From assembly GCA_963576725.1 (NCBI GenBank), contig OY755243.1, positions 76,468,106 through 76,532,105 on the forward strand: 64,000 nt of DNA, given 5' to 3'. This DNA is from Azorinus chamasolen. Taxonomy: Eukaryota; Mollusca; Bivalvia; Cardiida; Solecurtidae. Under the pieces are notes generated by a model. That model worked only from the letters and a program-made list of their open reading frames with translations. It was not told the DNA's origin and searched no databases. Positions 1-11,005 of the stretch are shown one piece after another. Position 1 is the first letter of the stretch. Each line of letters opens with the position of its first letter. Made by a program: the position numbers and the translations under genes.

Positions 1-160
1 GAGCATTTTGCCAGGGCAGATACTGGTAGAATCATATTTGTATAATGTCATAAGCAAACAGAGCAGATCCTGATCAGACGACTCCTTAAGGAGCCATCTG
101 GTCTGGGTCTACTCTGTTTGCAAAGGCGTGAATAGGCGTCTAGATGAGGGAAAGTATTAA
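1..160 (-). mobile_element. MITE A, truncated by window edge
   Basis: This is the right part of an inverted A element. The hairpin (about 55-125) pairs GCAGATCCTGATCAGACG with its complement around CTCCTTAAGGAG. The element ends in GAGGGAAAGTATTAA at 160. Its other end lies before the window. A degenerate hairpin trace follows at 190-250. Confidence 0.75.
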
Positions 161-479
161 ATGAATCATATCGAGTGGCAAATAATGTAGACACTGACTA
201 GACTATTCAAGAGCGGTTTGATTTGGGTGTGCACTGTTTGCCTAGGCTCGTCTGTCCAAATATTAGGAAAATGTTGGGTATTGCTAGTGTTTAGAAGCTA
301 GTTTAGTGATAAGGAAATATAACAGATCTGTATTATCTTATTCCATTATCACTGGATTGTATATTCTGCTGCATCTGTCAATAAAGAGTCTTATTTGTTG
401 AATCTTGGGTGGCTTTTAAATGATCAGTTTCCTCAGCACTTAGATCAGCTTGCATAATACTTATTAGGGCCGTGCATTG

Positions 480-970
480 AAAATGCAGGAGCCTTATATG
501 AATCACATTTGCTGTCTGTCCATCTGTCCGTCCGTCTGTACGTCCGTCCGTCAACAATTTTGACGTGATGCAATAACTCAAGCAGTAATTTACATATTGG
601 TTTCATATTGAGGGCATATGCTTAGTATCATCAGAGGAAGACGCCTATAGTTTTTGGGTTGAATTAGATCACTATGTCTAGAATTATCTGCCCTTGGTTC
701 ATCAAAAATGCCATCAACTTTTGTCAACTCATTAGATGTGACGCGATAACTGGTTGAATGAGATCACTATGTCTAGAGTTATCTGCCCTTGATTAATAAC
801 AAATACCATCAACTTTTATCAAACTTTTGATGTGACGTGATAACTCAAACAGTACTTCACATATTGGTTTCATATTAAGGGCATATGCTTAGTATCATCA
901 GAGAAAGACGCCTATAGGTTTTGGGTTGAATGAGATCACCATGTCCAGAGTTATCTGCCCTTGATTTTAT
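480..970 (+). repeat. H-type repeat with CCGTCCGTC head and internal tandem units
   Basis: A CCATCTGTCCGTCCGTCTG head at about 520-552 is followed by two long, partly overlapping internal copies. The text TTTCATATTGAGGGCATATG near 600 recurs near 868, and TAGAGTTATCTGCCCTTGAT recurs near 690, 775 and 950. This resembles the other H repeats here (22726, 37437, 42178, 63325) in having a tetranucleotide head and an AGAGTTAT-CCCTTG motif. No coding potential is seen. Confidence 0.6.
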
Positions 971-1018
971 TTCCATTATGCCGAAAACTTAGAAATGCAA
1001 CAAAGCTAATCAACATAT

Positions 1019-1268
1019 TTAACCCTTTCTTTCACATAAACGTGTTTTCACGCATTTGCAAACAGAGTAGACCCAGAAAGACGGCTCCTATAGGAGCCGT
1101 CTGATCATGGTCTGCTCTGTTTGCTAATTGGAATGTGATAGACCTATTTCTTTACTTTCTAAAATGGCTACAATTTTCCACCTTCCATATTTCATTGTAA
1201 CTATTTTGTCCATGAATATTCAGTAGGTATTGAAATTTGAAATAAACATAGAATAGGGAAGTTATTAA
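1019..1268 (+). mobile_element. MITE A2, full length (TTAA-flanked)
   Basis: This element starts TTAACCCTTTCTTTCACATA and ends GAATAGGGAAGTTATTAA. The central hairpin (about 1058-1130) has the apex GGCTCCTATAGGAGCC. The right half carries the A2-specific text ACTTTCTAAAATGGCTACAA and CATGAATATTCAGTAGGTAT. TTAA at both ends is consistent with a 4-bp target duplication, as known for piggyBac-like and Kolobok-like elements. There is no ORF. Confidence 0.8.
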
Positions 1269-1356
1269 CCTTTGAATGTAGGAAACGAGTCTACTGGTAT
1301 TTGGAAACAGAGTAGGACCAGATCAGGATCTGCACTGTTTGTTATTCAAAGTCCCC
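1265..1356 (+). mobile_element. MITE F2 fragment
   Basis: This left part of an F2 element (TTAACCTTTGAATGTAGG) shares a TTAA with the preceding A2. It breaks off where a C element begins. Compare the fuller copy at 23144. Confidence 0.5.
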
Positions 1357-1555
1357 TAGCTGCCATCGTTTCATCTGTGATTACCTATGCAAACAGTTTG
1401 GACCCAGATGAGACGCCAAGTAACTTGGCGTCTCATCAGGATCCATACTGTTTGTTACTGTAACTGTTTTAAAAACAAAAATGAAGACAAATACATGAAA
1501 ATTGTGGCAGACGACAAAATTTGCAGACGAAGACTTTGGCGGGGAAAAGAGTTAA
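1357..1555 (+). mobile_element. MITE C
   Basis: The hairpin at about 1388-1455 pairs AACAGTTTGGACCCAGATGA with its complement around GCCAAGTAACTTGGC. It is followed by the C right arm with the words GCAGACGACAAAATTTGC and an end GAGTTAA shared with the next A element. The left TTAA is missing. Confidence 0.65.
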
Positions 1556-1740
1556 CCCTTTACTCCATAAATACGCTACAAATTATTTGCAAACAGTGTT
1601 TGCTTATGTCATGATATAGATTTTATTCTATTTTCTGCCATGGCCAAAACAAAAAAATGCTATGTTCATGTGTTATTACAGCAAATTAATCTGATGAATA
1701 TACATGACATCATTATATCTTACATGCGTATTCATTTCAT
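1552..1740 (+). mobile_element. MITE A with deleted hairpin
   Basis: The left end TTAACCCTTTACTCCATAAA and the right-arm words TTTTCTGCCATGGCCAAAAC and TTACATGCGTATTCAT are present. The central palindrome has collapsed to ACAGTGTTTGCTTATG, as expected from deletion of a hairpin during replication. Confidence 0.65.
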
Positions 1741-1758
1741 ACTGAATGGTGTCTATAA

Positions 1759-1991
1759 TTAACCATTTATCTTATGAATAATCATGTTAGAAATAATGAC
1801 AAAAATATCAATCGGCTGAATTTTATAATGACATATGAACACAGGACCTCGGAAGAACTGTAGAAACAGACCTATATGATTACATAAGCAATCAGAGCAG
1901 ACCCTGAAATGGCGGCCCCTAAAGGAGCCGATGAGCTGAGCCTACTCTGTTCACAATGACGTGAAAATGGGTCTCTATCAGGGAGAGTTAA
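1759..1991 (-). mobile_element. MITE A
   Basis: This inverted A copy runs from TTAACCATTTATCTTATGAA to GGGAGAGTTAA. The hairpin near 1890-1955 is eroded (GGCGGCCCCTAAAGGAGCCG). Confidence 0.7.
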
Positions 1992-2024
1992 AAACTGATG
2001 GGCCATTCCTATGAATATTCAGAA

Positions 2025-2280
2025 TTAAACACTTTCCCACATACAGACGCCTTTTCACGAGTTTGCAGACAGAGGAGACCTAGATCAGACGATTCCTGTA
2101 AGCGACGTCTGCTCAGGGTCTGCTCTGTTTGCTTATGAAATTATAATACATCTGATTCTACAGTTTCTACCAATACCAAAGAATCCCGTGTAGATGAACG
2201 TATGCCAATATAAAAAAATCAGCTAATAAATATTCATGTCTTTATTTCTTACATGAATATTGAACAGAGAAAGGGTTTAG
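2025..2280 (+). mobile_element. MITE A
   Basis: It starts at TTAAACACTTTCCCACATAC and ends near GAACAGAGAAAGGGTTTAG. The hairpin at about 2064-2132 is imperfect. It is flanked on the left by unrelated sequence. Confidence 0.65.
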
Positions 2281-2370
2281 TAGATGATAGTTTCCAATGC
2301 TGGATGGTGCTTGGTCAACACATATTGCAATGCACCGATGTTTCGAAATTTAATGCTGAAGAATAAAATC

Positions 2371-2670
2371 TAGGCAGGTAGCTGCTTAACACATTCCATC
2401 CTAGTGACGCATTTTGGCACCTCTGTAAAAGTCACTTTCTGAAACCATTGTGATAAATAAAGCATTTGCTCCATAGGAGCAAATGCTCTATTTAGCACAC
2501 TGGTTTCAAAACTACCAAATTCTAAACATTCTCCTTTTCTATAGTTAATGTTCATTTTCGGTAGATTAATTCAAAGAGGTTGGGTCTAAAAAGCCTATGG
2601 GGGAATGAGTTATATGGGAGCTTTCTGTATGACTTTCACCCTGCATTAAGCTGCCATCTGTCTTCAAAGA
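2371..2670 (+). mobile_element. MITE D interrupted by MITE B (B = 2386-2612)
   Basis: The D left arm TAGGCAGGTAGCTGCTTAA (2371-2389) is broken by a full B element that starts TTAACACATTCCATCCTAGT and ends GGGAATGAGTTA. D resumes with GAGCTTTCTGTATGACTTTC and TTAAGCTGCCATCTGTC. The B hairpin (about 2436-2512) reads AAACCATTGTGATAAATAAA around TTTGCTCCATAGGAGCAAA. B has used the TTAA of the D arm as its target. Confidence 0.75.
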
Positions 2671-2811
2671 TTGATAGTGATACGTATTTTAGTGTCAACT
2701 AATCGATATTTTACTGTATTGCAAAACCTAACCGAATTACAAACGTTGCAGACGACAATTAGCACCCGCGCTGGAATTGTGTATACATGTATACAGTAAG
2801 TTTTGTTTTTT
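2613..2811. other. No gene or clear repeat core
   Basis: AT-rich sequence after the nested D/B element. Words such as ACGTTGCAGACGACAATTAG near 2742 resemble the right ends of C and E elements, so a decayed MITE may be present. No ORF or RNA gene is supported. Confidence 0.4.
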
Positions 2812-3176
2812 CGTCGCTTTAACACTATACTACATGAATATGCATGTAATAAATAATGAAATCATGAATACTAATTAGATTGTTATGATAGCACATAGAC
2901 ATAGCAAATTGTGGCCATGGCAGAAACTGTAGAATAATATAATATGATGTAATATATCATATAAGGAGGACCTTTAGTCAACCCTATGGATTGGGATGGG
3001 TTGTGTATGTATATGGGTACGAAGATGGCTGGTCAGACCAATTCGTGCTGGAAACATTCTCTGGCAGTGTTATACATGTATATAATAAACAAGCCGAGTA
3101 GATCCTATAGGAGTCGTCTGATCTGGGTCTACTCTGTTTGCAAAGGCGTAAAAATGCGTATTTATGGAGTAAAGGC
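2812..3176 (-). mobile_element. MITE A, interrupted
   Basis: The left part, ACATGAATATGCATGTAATA through TGGCCATGGCAGAAACTGTA (to about 2970), is separated from the hairpin part (3090-3176, GATCCTATAGGAGTCGTC, then GCGTATTTATGGAGTAAAGG) by about 115 bp of unrelated sequence. It reads as an A element split by a later insertion or rearrangement. Confidence 0.55.
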
Positions 3177-3388
3177 TGCCGGGAGTTTGTCGAATTTGAT
3201 TTAGCTGTGAAGTTGGGGGAAAGCATATAGATTTGGAATTTAATTACCAGTAAACAATGATATCAACTAAAAAAGACTGAAATATAAAATAGTCTATTTG
3301 AATCGAGAATATGGCCACATTACATGTATTTAATATTAATTCATTCATAGCCGTCATAATTTTTGAGCTGTTCTGTAAGTTATATCAG

Positions 3389-3480
3389 GGCCGTACCCAG
3401 AAAATTCTGGCTAGGGGTGCCCAGTTGGGGAGGGGTGTCCCCTCCCTGTAGCCGATATTTTTCAGTATGCCGCATTGAAT
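3389..3480 (+). repeat. GGGCCGTACCCAG-type dispersed repeat remnant
   Basis: GGGCCGTACCCAGAAAATTC followed by a short GGGG-rich inverted stretch (GGGGAGGGGTGTCCCCTCCC). The form is similar to the CAGGGGCGG-type repeats at 5592, 8090 and 10325, but too decayed to delimit. Confidence 0.35.
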
Positions 3481-3649
3481 GGTGCATTTTCCTGCTATCT
3501 GAATCACTCTATCAAGATATAATTTTATGTTATAATATAGGATATCATAGGATATCGGCTCCTCACACATGGGTTTCAGTGTATAGATGAATGACCACAA
3601 ATGTTTCAACGTATGTACTTCATATAAATTATCCTAACACAAAAGTTGT

Positions 3650-3862
3650 GATCAAGGCTTAAGTTTTTTGCCATTGAATTGACAGACAGACAGACGGATA
3701 TATCATGATGTGGTCATGATTTTTTTCCATTGACAGACAGGCGTGATCTTGGTTAAAGTTTTTTTTGCCATTGACAGACAGACAGACATGTGATCATGAC
3801 TAAAGATTTTTGCCATTGACAGGCAGAAAGAAATATGACCATGATTAAATTTTTTTGTCATT

Positions 3863-3946
<84 letters not shown>

Positions 3947-3990
3947 TATCTGATCATGATTAAAGTTTTTTGCCATGGACAGACTCGGCA
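3650..3990 (+). repeat. Minisatellite containing a GACA microsatellite
   Basis: Units of roughly 50-75 bp repeat GATCATGATTAAAGTTTTTT followed by GCCATTGACAGACAGA. One unit has expanded into about 20 GACA tetranucleotides at 3868-3946. The 84-residue open frame on the minus strand with CLSV repeats is only this microsatellite. Confidence 0.85.
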
Positions 3991-4495
3991 TTATTCATCT
4001 TAGAACTAGCATCTGCTTATGTCTTTATTTAAGGACATGCATGTTGATCTGCCAAGATTGGCAAGAACACAATTAAAAGTAATAAAGAAAACAGTTTGTT
4101 TTTTTAAATTCATCTTCATTTATAAATTAATATAAGAAACTTAAGTATATCAGTTGTCTATATAAATATATTTGCTTTTAAAAGAAACTGATAATTCCTT
4201 CATTCATTGATCACAAGGGAAAATCCTTTGAATTTTCAAAATTAATTGATTTTATGCAATATGACTAAAACTATTATTTTCAAGATTGGATAAGGGAAAA
4301 AAACGATTTTCTTTAAGTATAAATAGCTGAAATGCAATTACATAGTGTTTTTTTTTCTTTTGAACATTACCAAATTATATTAAAAAAGTATCAAAGTAAA
4401 TATACACTCAACTGACCATAGCATCACAATAGTTCTTTCTTCTAAATGTGAAAACAACCCTGATAAAAAATACAAGCATAAAATTTTACAGTTTA
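3991..4495. other. AT-rich spacer, no feature recognised
   Basis: Very AT-rich sequence with no ORF, no palindromic MITE and no tandem repeat that I could identify. Confidence 0.5.
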
Positions 4496-4720
4496 ACAAG
4501 AGGGTCATGATGGCCCTAAATCGCTCACCTGGTTATAACAGGTTTATGTATACAATGAAACATATTCCATTTTATCTTATTTTACAATAGCAATCTCAGG
4601 GATTTTTTTGGGATGATTTCATAGCCCCTATTCGGCTATATTCCCATTGGCAAAAGGTGTGTTTTTCATCCAGTTTTTAAGGAAATTCCCAATCTTAAGT
4701 TAAAAAAAACAACAAGAAAA
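4496..4720 (+). repeat. SINE-like mollusc repeat
   Basis: The head ACAAGAGGGTCATGATGGCC followed by CTAAATCGCTCACCTGG is a motif I recall as very common in bivalve and gastropod genomes. The tail runs to an A-rich stretch near 4700-4725. The 3' boundary and SINE class are not certain, and I see no clear A and B boxes. Confidence 0.55.
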
Positions 4721-5262
4721 AACGTTTATTCAACACAATCGGTCTGGGGAGGAATCGTTCGTACTTTTGTGTCAGTCGGATTGTTCGGAGTTATTGTTTC
4801 ATTACTGGTTATTGATCAATGTCAGTAAAATGCTTATCGGTCGAAGTGCATACTGCTAGCTAGGCTATATAGCGTCTTGATACGTTTACCCCTCGTCTTA
4901 ATTTTGCGACATTGTCTCCTCGCTTGAGTAATATACGTGCCGCATGTGGTATTTTTTAGCAATTTGCATTTTGACACGACTGGTTCCTGAACAATTCATT
5001 TGCTAAACTCCAGTATATCGAAAACCGGAACCAACTTTTGATTACGTAATTCGGGTGTTCTCCGTGGGAGATACCCCCTGATTGGTCCATACCAAAATAG
5101 GCCAAGCATGGCTCACAGCATGACAACATGCTAAAGGTGGCCTGTCTGTGTAGAGAACTAACAGATAATCTGCCCCCAGGGAGGAAAATATTGGTCACTA
5201 AAAAACTTGACTTGGTAAAGATTTAGTTGAAAACTAAAAAGGGGCCATTATTAAAAATGGTA
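4721..5262. other. Low-repeat stretch, no gene supported
   Basis: No hairpin MITE or tandem repeat is seen here. The longest open frame (minus, 80 codons, 4956-5198) has no recognisable domain or splice context and I do not call it. Confidence 0.4.
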
Positions 5263-5330
5263 TCTTGTCAGCCAGCTGGGGGGGGGGGGGGGGGGGGGGA
5301 GCCCCCCACCTGGGTACGTGCCTGTATATA
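5263..5330 (+). repeat. Poly-G tract of about 20 G with GC-rich flanks
   Basis: A run of about 20 G at 5279-5299 is followed by AGCCCCCCACCTGGG. It is likely an expanded internal G-run of a decayed GGGG-rich dispersed repeat. Such runs can form G-quadruplexes and are prone to assembly error. Confidence 0.7.
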
Positions 5331-5591
5331 TGTATATACATTCAATTCACGATATAACTATGTTGGAAATAGCTCAGTCGAGGGCGTGGAAGACTGTCAA
5401 CACATTGTCTTCGTGATTCACGTGAATTCGATCTCCGCTGCGGACGCAATGTTTTGTTTGTGATTTTAATTAATACCCTTGCATAAAACGTGCTGTTGCA
5501 GTTCTGATATCAACAAGGCGATTCTCGTGCTCACGCGCAGATAACACGTTTTCCACGGCGCAGAGATGTCAATCACTCGTCTATACAGCGA

Positions 5592-5770
5592 ACATAGGCG
5601 GATCCAGGCGGGGGCGGACCCGGCGTACGCCCCCCCTAAAATCGCCGAAGTAAAATTATGTTTGTGCCTTGAAATCCATTTTTGGAGCATAGAAAAATGC
5701 AAAAGTTTTTTTTCTGCGCGCCAAGCGCGCAGTTCACATATAAATAGATCAATCATTTTTCACTGATGGT
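5592..5770 (+). mobile_element. CAGGGGCGG-type element (hAT-like), decayed
   Basis: ATAGGCGGATCCAGGCGGGG opens this repeat, followed by CGGACCCGGCGTACGCCCCC. The better copies at 8090 and 10325 have ends CAGGGGCGG and complement. The right end is not clear here. Confidence 0.45.
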
Positions 5771-6239
5771 ATTTGCGCTAATATGCACAGTTGGTTTAAA
5801 CTCTTATCCCGCTACTCAAGTCGAATTTCGCAATTCAAACGCAGCCTATCCCTCTTTTTGCACATTGATTGTGTTTTCGCTGATTTTTATGCCAACAATT
5901 TGAAGATGGATGCAGCCAACTCCGCATTAAAGCATATCAAAAACAATTTGCTTTCCCAATCCAGGTCGGCAATGAATGCAGATAGATTTAATGCACATGC
6001 ATTAATGCTCATGAATACATAAGGATATTGGCACAGATATCAATGAGGTTATAAACCTCTATGTGACAAGACATCCTCGTAGGATGCTGTTACTTAACAC
6101 TCTGTCTGACAGTTAAGTGTAATTGAAAATCAAATTTAATAAATGCAGGTTTTTAGGTGACCGTAAGACTGATGGTGGGTGTCATAATTATTCTGTTTCT
6201 CAGTGTTGTTGTTATACTGAATAAATTCTGAAAGTGGGA
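5771..6239. other. No gene supported
   Basis: Contains small inverted repeats (GAGGTTATAAACCTC near 6046 and CTTAACACTCTGTCTGACAG near 6092). The 79-codon frame 5783-6022 shows no recognisable domain. Confidence 0.35.
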
Positions 6240-6400
6240 GATCATTCGAAAGCAAAAGTAGCAATGTGAAAAGGGAAAAATGCAGGCTCGGTTTTAGTGA
6301 GCCTTTTCATGAGTAGTAATTAGATGTGCAACACTACTCACGCCCCATAGCACCGGCTTAAGCAGTATTCACTTTTCCAAAACTAATAACTTAAAACCTT
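6240..6400 (+). repeat. Dispersed repeat J
   Basis: About 150 bp (ATTCGAAAGCAAAAGTAGCA, then TGCAGGCTCGGTTTTAGTGA, ACACTACTCACGCCCC and ACCGGCTTAAGCAGTATTCA) recurs in reverse complement at 12730-12890. No coding potential. Confidence 0.7.
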
Positions 6401-6984
6401 ACAGTCCCGAAGCACCAGAACATATAACAACACTGAGAATGACGTACTTTTTACGGCCGCCACACACGCACTTAAATTCAATGAAAACTACTTCAGCTTG
6501 GTCAATATCTTACTCCAATTACTAAACAAATGTCTTCAAATGGTCAAAATTTGATGAGTGAAAGTCCATCAAAACATCACCAGAAACCACTACACACACG
6601 ACACCGCCGGACGAGAAGGAACAGAACAGAACATATATTTTTATTCATCTCAGTTACAGAAGTAAAACATGAGATATGTAATAATAGTTTTATCTAAATA
6701 CAAAGCCTCCGATAGTAACAATTATCCGGTAGATGTAGTAAATATATTTGGCAATGCCCGTTTTAACCCAAGAGATGGGTAATATACTTCATGGACAGAG
6801 CTTGACTTAGTTCAATAATCTTAGGCACATTTAATCTATGCTTTAGAGTAATCTTAGGCACATTTAATCTATGCTTTAGAGTGCATGTGCATGTGGGGAT
6901 CTTACATATATCATAGCGTAAGGCATCATTTAACATATATCTAAAATATAACATAAATGGTGTAATCCGTGAGTGCACTCTCAT
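6401..6984. other. Mostly single-copy, with one 35-bp tandem duplication
   Basis: Positions about 6815-6885 hold two copies of a 35-bp unit beginning AATCTTAGGCACATTTAATC. Nothing else is recognised. Confidence 0.5.
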
Positions 6985-7178
6985 ATACAGTAGAGCCCAT
7001 CTTAAGCGACCCTCTAATTACGGGTCTGTAGGGTAGGCGACAACCTAATGCAGATCAAAAGCAATGCAGAAAGCTCAGGTAGTGGTCCTCCGCATTACTT
7101 CCGCCCCGCACCAAACAATCGCCTACTTTCTGTGACTTCTGAGCTCAAGTCGTTTAAGACAGGTTCCTCTGTAAGTAC
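6985..7178 (+). mobile_element. MITE D, old copy
   Basis: The ends ACAGTAGAGCCCATCTTAAG and TCGTTTAAGACAGGTTCCTC are an inverted pair. The middle has the D words AATGCAGATCAAAAGCAATG and GCATTACTTCCGCCCCGCAC. The hairpin is eroded. Confidence 0.65.
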
Positions 7179-8089
7179 AGTTAACATATAGTAAACGTAG
7201 TACCGTAAGATACGTGCACGATCTTTACGAATGGAATTGAAAAGAATGCTATTGAGTCCTTAATTGGTTGTCGTCAAAAAACCGAGTATGACTGCGTGAA
7301 CAAGTGAAATTACAAACTCGGTACGATACGGGCGTTTCTATTCCAAAAAGTGTGATTACACTATAAGCCTGCGATTCGTTATTCGTTTTGCCGGATATAT
7401 ATAACGAATTGGACTTAACGGCCAGGTTAGTTACTTACAGAGTACATAAATATAGCTTTCCTAAGAAAATTCAATATTCGAAGGGTGTAAAAAGGGGCAT
7501 TTAAGCTTTATAATTCTCATATGCTCATTTTTAATTTGCCGTAAGTGTCAAAGATCTGTACACTTCGCAATTTGTACTAGGTAAGTTGTAATTAACCATT
7601 CGACTAACGCTCTTGAATTACTAAACAAGAGGTGAATATAACATTTAATCAATGCCTGGTGTACAGTTTTAATGGCATCAAGACATTTCTAAAAAATTCA
7701 TTAGAATACATCTTATGAAAATACTAAGAGGTTTGAGCACTTGCATATTTAGATTTGACAAGAGTCTCTCGAAACAATACACATTGACATATTACATAGT
7801 CGTGTTAACTTTTGACTCTCATAATCGAAGAAACTACATTTTGAAAGATAATGTTGTTCTGAGCCGACAAGTCCAGAGTTGCAGGGGATGTGTCCCTCTC
7901 GTGCTCTCCACCTCCCTCCTGCTTTGGCCCATACCTTTGGCGCGGGCTTCATTATAGCATATCTTCTGGCTAAATCCATAGACCTATACTGTTTGTAAAA
8001 TGCCATGCATTTTAGCACGTTACTCTGATGCAAGCACATAATAATACTCGACATGCTCGAGGAGTGCTTGTCTAAGTATTCAGAATCAC
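7179..8089. other. No gene or repeat recognised
   Basis: About 900 bp without a palindromic MITE or ORF that I trust. The opposite-strand frames near 7715-8054 (80 and 101 codons) show no known domain. Confidence 0.4.
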
Positions 8090-8240
8090 TAAAATCCAGG
8101 GCTTCAGGGGGCGAAGGCCCCTACCAAGGCTTTGCCCTGGACCCAACAGGGGCCCTTGTGCCCCCCCCCTGGACCCCCAGCATATATTTCAGTTTACGCC
8201 CCCTCTAACAACAATTCCTGGATCCGCCCCTGGCGAACCA
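8090..8240 (-). mobile_element. CAGGGGCGG-type element (hAT-like)
   Basis: It runs from about AAATCCAGGGCTTCAGGGGG to TCCTGGATCCGCCCCTGG. It is C-rich in the middle (GCCCCCCCCCTGGACCCC). The right end is the inverse of the left end of the copy at 10325. Confidence 0.55.
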
Positions 8241-9000
8241 CCGAATGAGCAAGTCGCTAACAGCGCGTGCCTATTGTATATGTGCATGTATCTAGCATGT
8301 TGAGTATACACTAAATGACCCTCACAGAGACCTAGCAACCGAGGTCTGATAAGAGACTCTCCCACTCATCTTTTACCCTTTAATTATCTAAGCCATTAAT
8401 TACAGGGGTTAACTGAAGAGGGCATATGCAAACATTGTAGACCCAGATGCGAAGCCGTACCTGCGTCGTCTCATCAGGGTATTCATTGTCTGCTCATACG
8501 CGTGTGATGTTCATATATGTTTAATATGGAGTTAGTATTACGTTCCGGACATAAATGTGTTAATACTTATGGAATGTAACTATTTATAGTATAGTCATGG
8601 CAAACTATTTGCAAGTTTATGCATTGGACCATTTGCTAGCTGTATAACTGCACCATCAGCAGTTAAAACAGCTGCTGTCTGAGGGCGTTTGCATGTAGCT
8701 AAAGTTGTATGCTTACAAAAAGGTAGCCAATCCCTCTTGACGGGACAATACAATTGATGTACAGAACTATGTTTGATCCCCATGTTGTACCTATATGTAA
8801 TAGCGCATAGTTTTGGTTGTATTCTGAACAATTAAATGATCACAGGAAAGCAGAAAAAATGTTTTATGCAAAATAGCTATAATACATGTACACGTTTTTT
8901 TTCGGACAATAATATCTGAAGTGTCCCTTGGGAACGATGCTGCCCTCGCCCTTCGGGCTCGGGACAACAACAGCCCCTCGGGACACGTATATTTACCATC
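8241..9000. other. Decayed MITE traces, no gene
   Basis: An eroded F- or C-like hairpin lies at about 8425-8495 (AAACATTGTAGACCCAGATG to CATCAGGGTATTCATTGTC). The rest is unassigned. Confidence 0.4.
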
Positions 9001-9220
9001 TGTTGAGAAAGAATTGAAATAATTTAGGTACATGTGCCCAGTTAACATTCCATAACGACCCGACGTCTGTTTCTATATCGACCCGACATCGGTGTGTAAC
9101 ACGACTCGAAATCGGCTAAACGTCATGTAGCCAGCATTCAACTTCCTTTTCTTCTTATTATTACAATACTTGAAATAATAATAGGCCTAACACTTATAAT
9201 GATAATCATAATAAATCGCT

Positions 9221-9621
9221 TATTGATATTTATGGTCAAAGGGAGAGAATTCATACTTTACTATTATGAAAGATTGTAAGAGTTACTTCCCTTAGACCAT
9301 GCCCAGTGGTAAATGGAACTGGCGATGCATTAGATTGAACTTTGACTTATTATTATTGTTATTATGATTATACTGTAAATAATAATAATAATAATAATTA
9401 ATGATGATAATAATAATTATTATTATCAATTTCGCTTATTGATATCTAATGGTCGAAGGGAGAGAATTCGTACTTTACTGTAATGAAAGAGTTACTTCCC
9501 TTAGACCATACCAGTGGTAAACGGAATCTTGCACTGCATAGGGTTGAACCTGTTATTATTATTATTATAATTATTATTGTTATTATTATGATTATATTTA
9601 AATAATAATAACAATAATACA

Positions 9622-9657
<36 letters not shown>

Positions 9658-9660
9658 TGC
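9221..9660 (+). repeat. AAT/ATT microsatellites with an internal duplication of about 215 bp
   Basis: A unit with CGCTTATTGATATTTATGGT through TTACTTCCCTTAGACCAT occurs at 9221-9300 and again at 9432-9509, separated by ATT/AAT runs. Copy 2 of the segmental duplication has a single one (11477-11560), so this internal duplication is specific to copy 1 or was lost from copy 2. Confidence 0.7.
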
Positions 9661-10324
9661 ATGAATGTTTATCAGTTTATTTTTTATCATGTAAAATTTT
9701 CAAGGAAATGTTTAATCAGATCTGTATCATGTCATAAGCAAAAATAGCAGACCTTGACCAGATGGCTCCTATTGGATCAAATGATCTGGACGTACTCTGT
9801 TTGCATGAGCGTGAAAGACAATTTCAATATAATAGATTTCAGCTTAATGCAGGATGAATGTCATGCAGAAAACCCCTCTAGGACCTCTTTGCACGACCTT
9901 CCCCGTGTATTAAGTAGCCATCCGCCTAAAGGTACGTACATTCTCTCTACTATAATTCCGGTTTAGAGTAGTTTTATTGTATACACAGCATCACACATCC
10001 CCTTTAGGAATCGTCTGATCTGGGTCTACACTATTTGTCCATGAAATAACATAGAGCTGGTTATACAGATTCTGTCATGTCTAAACAATCTGTGTTTATC
10101 TGCCGTTATAAAAGTTCATATGAATACTATTCATGATGTCACTTCTTGTATAAATGGTCATGCGGTTTATATGAATTTCAGTATGATTTTGTGATCGTTT
10201 ATGGATATTTCAAATGGTTTTAAGGGGTCCGTTTTTCGTTTTATTAGAATGTACAGTTTAGTTTGAAGTAATACATGTACACAGGTTGGGAGAAAGCTAA
10301 TTAATAGACCTGGGTTCATATATA

Positions 10325-10585
10325 CAGGGGCGGGTCCAGGATTTCAGATTAGGAGGTGGGGGGGGGGGGCCTAATTTTTTATGTTTGATGACATTAACTA
10401 AATAGTGTGTTTGTATTACATATTGAAAAAGAGCTTGATTGGGTGAGGGAAATAAAAACAACTCCGATTAAATTATTGTTGTATTGATTTTTAGTAAATC
10501 TATATCTAAAATATTGCTAAAAAAGGTTTGTTTGGGCAATTTTAGAAGGGCGTACGCCGGCTCCGCCCCTCTAAATCCGCGCCTG
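10325..10585 (+). mobile_element. CAGGGGCGG-type element (hAT-like), insertion in duplication copy 1
   Basis: The element opens CAGGGGCGGGTCCAGG and closes CTAAATCCGCGCCTG. It is flanked by TATATA-rich sequence on both sides (ATATATA left, GTATATA right). The paralogous position in copy 2 (about 12558) reads AGATATATACCAGTC with no insertion. The duplicated target is therefore about 7 bp and imperfect, compatible with the hAT type, which is an inference. It is G-rich near the left end and has no ORF. Confidence 0.7.
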
Positions 10586-10609
10586 GTATATATCAGTCTT
10601 TCTTTTTTT

Positions 10610-10757
10610 TAAACCCTTTCATCCATGAATATTCATGTAAGATATAATGACGTCATGGATATTAATTAGATTAATGTGTTATATTAGCACATGAATTCAT
10701 AGGAACCTCTGATCTGTGTCTACTCTGTTTAGAAAGGCGTATTTATGGAGTAAAGGC
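10610..10757 (-). mobile_element. MITE A, shortened
   Basis: CCTTTCATCCATGAATATTC and GATATTAATTAGATTAATGT are followed directly by an eroded hairpin arm (CATAGGAACCTCTGATCTG) and the end GCGTATTTATGGAGTAAAGG. The middle, including one hairpin arm, is lost. Confidence 0.6.
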
Positions 10758-10874
10758 ACCGAAGGAAACTGTTCCTTCCTTTTCTTTTCAAAAACCGTTC
10801 AGCGCGTCAAACATTTTTATTACTGACGAAACGTCGAGTTACTCGGCAGTTCTTGATTTCATACACCAAGGTAA

Positions 10875-11005
10875 AATATGTATGTGTGTATGTATGGCGT
10901 ACGTATGTATATGCACATGTACGTATGTATATACCTATGTACATCCGCACGTACGTACGTACCTTCGTATGTATGTATGTATGTACGTACGCACGCACAC
11001 ACGCA
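10875..11005 (+). repeat. Degenerate GTAT/GTAC microsatellite
   Basis: ATGTGTGTATGTATGGCGTA is followed by alternating GTATGTAT and ACGTACGTACGTACC blocks. Open frames of about 70-80 codons rich in YVRT/HTY here are artefacts of this repeat. Confidence 0.85.

Larger units (their letters stand above)
9001..10745 (+). repeat. Segmental duplication, copy 1
   Basis: This block matches 11012-12720 in order and orientation. Shared landmarks are TTTCTATATCGACCCGAC near 9070 and 11080, GCCATGTAGCCAGCATTC-like text near 9125 and 11140, AATGGTCAAAGGGAGAG, CATAAGCAAAAATAGCAGAC near 9733, GGTACGTACATTCTCTCTAC near 9932, ATAAATGGTCATGCGGTTTA near 10150, and CATGAATATTCATGTAAGA near 10625. It contains an eroded A element (about 9710-9830, hairpin GGATCAAATGATCTGG) with a D remnant at about 9838-9990. 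Confidence 0.8.

Noticed and set aside
3703..3957. 84-codon frame with repeated CLSV
   Set aside because: Pure translation of the GACA/GTCT microsatellite.
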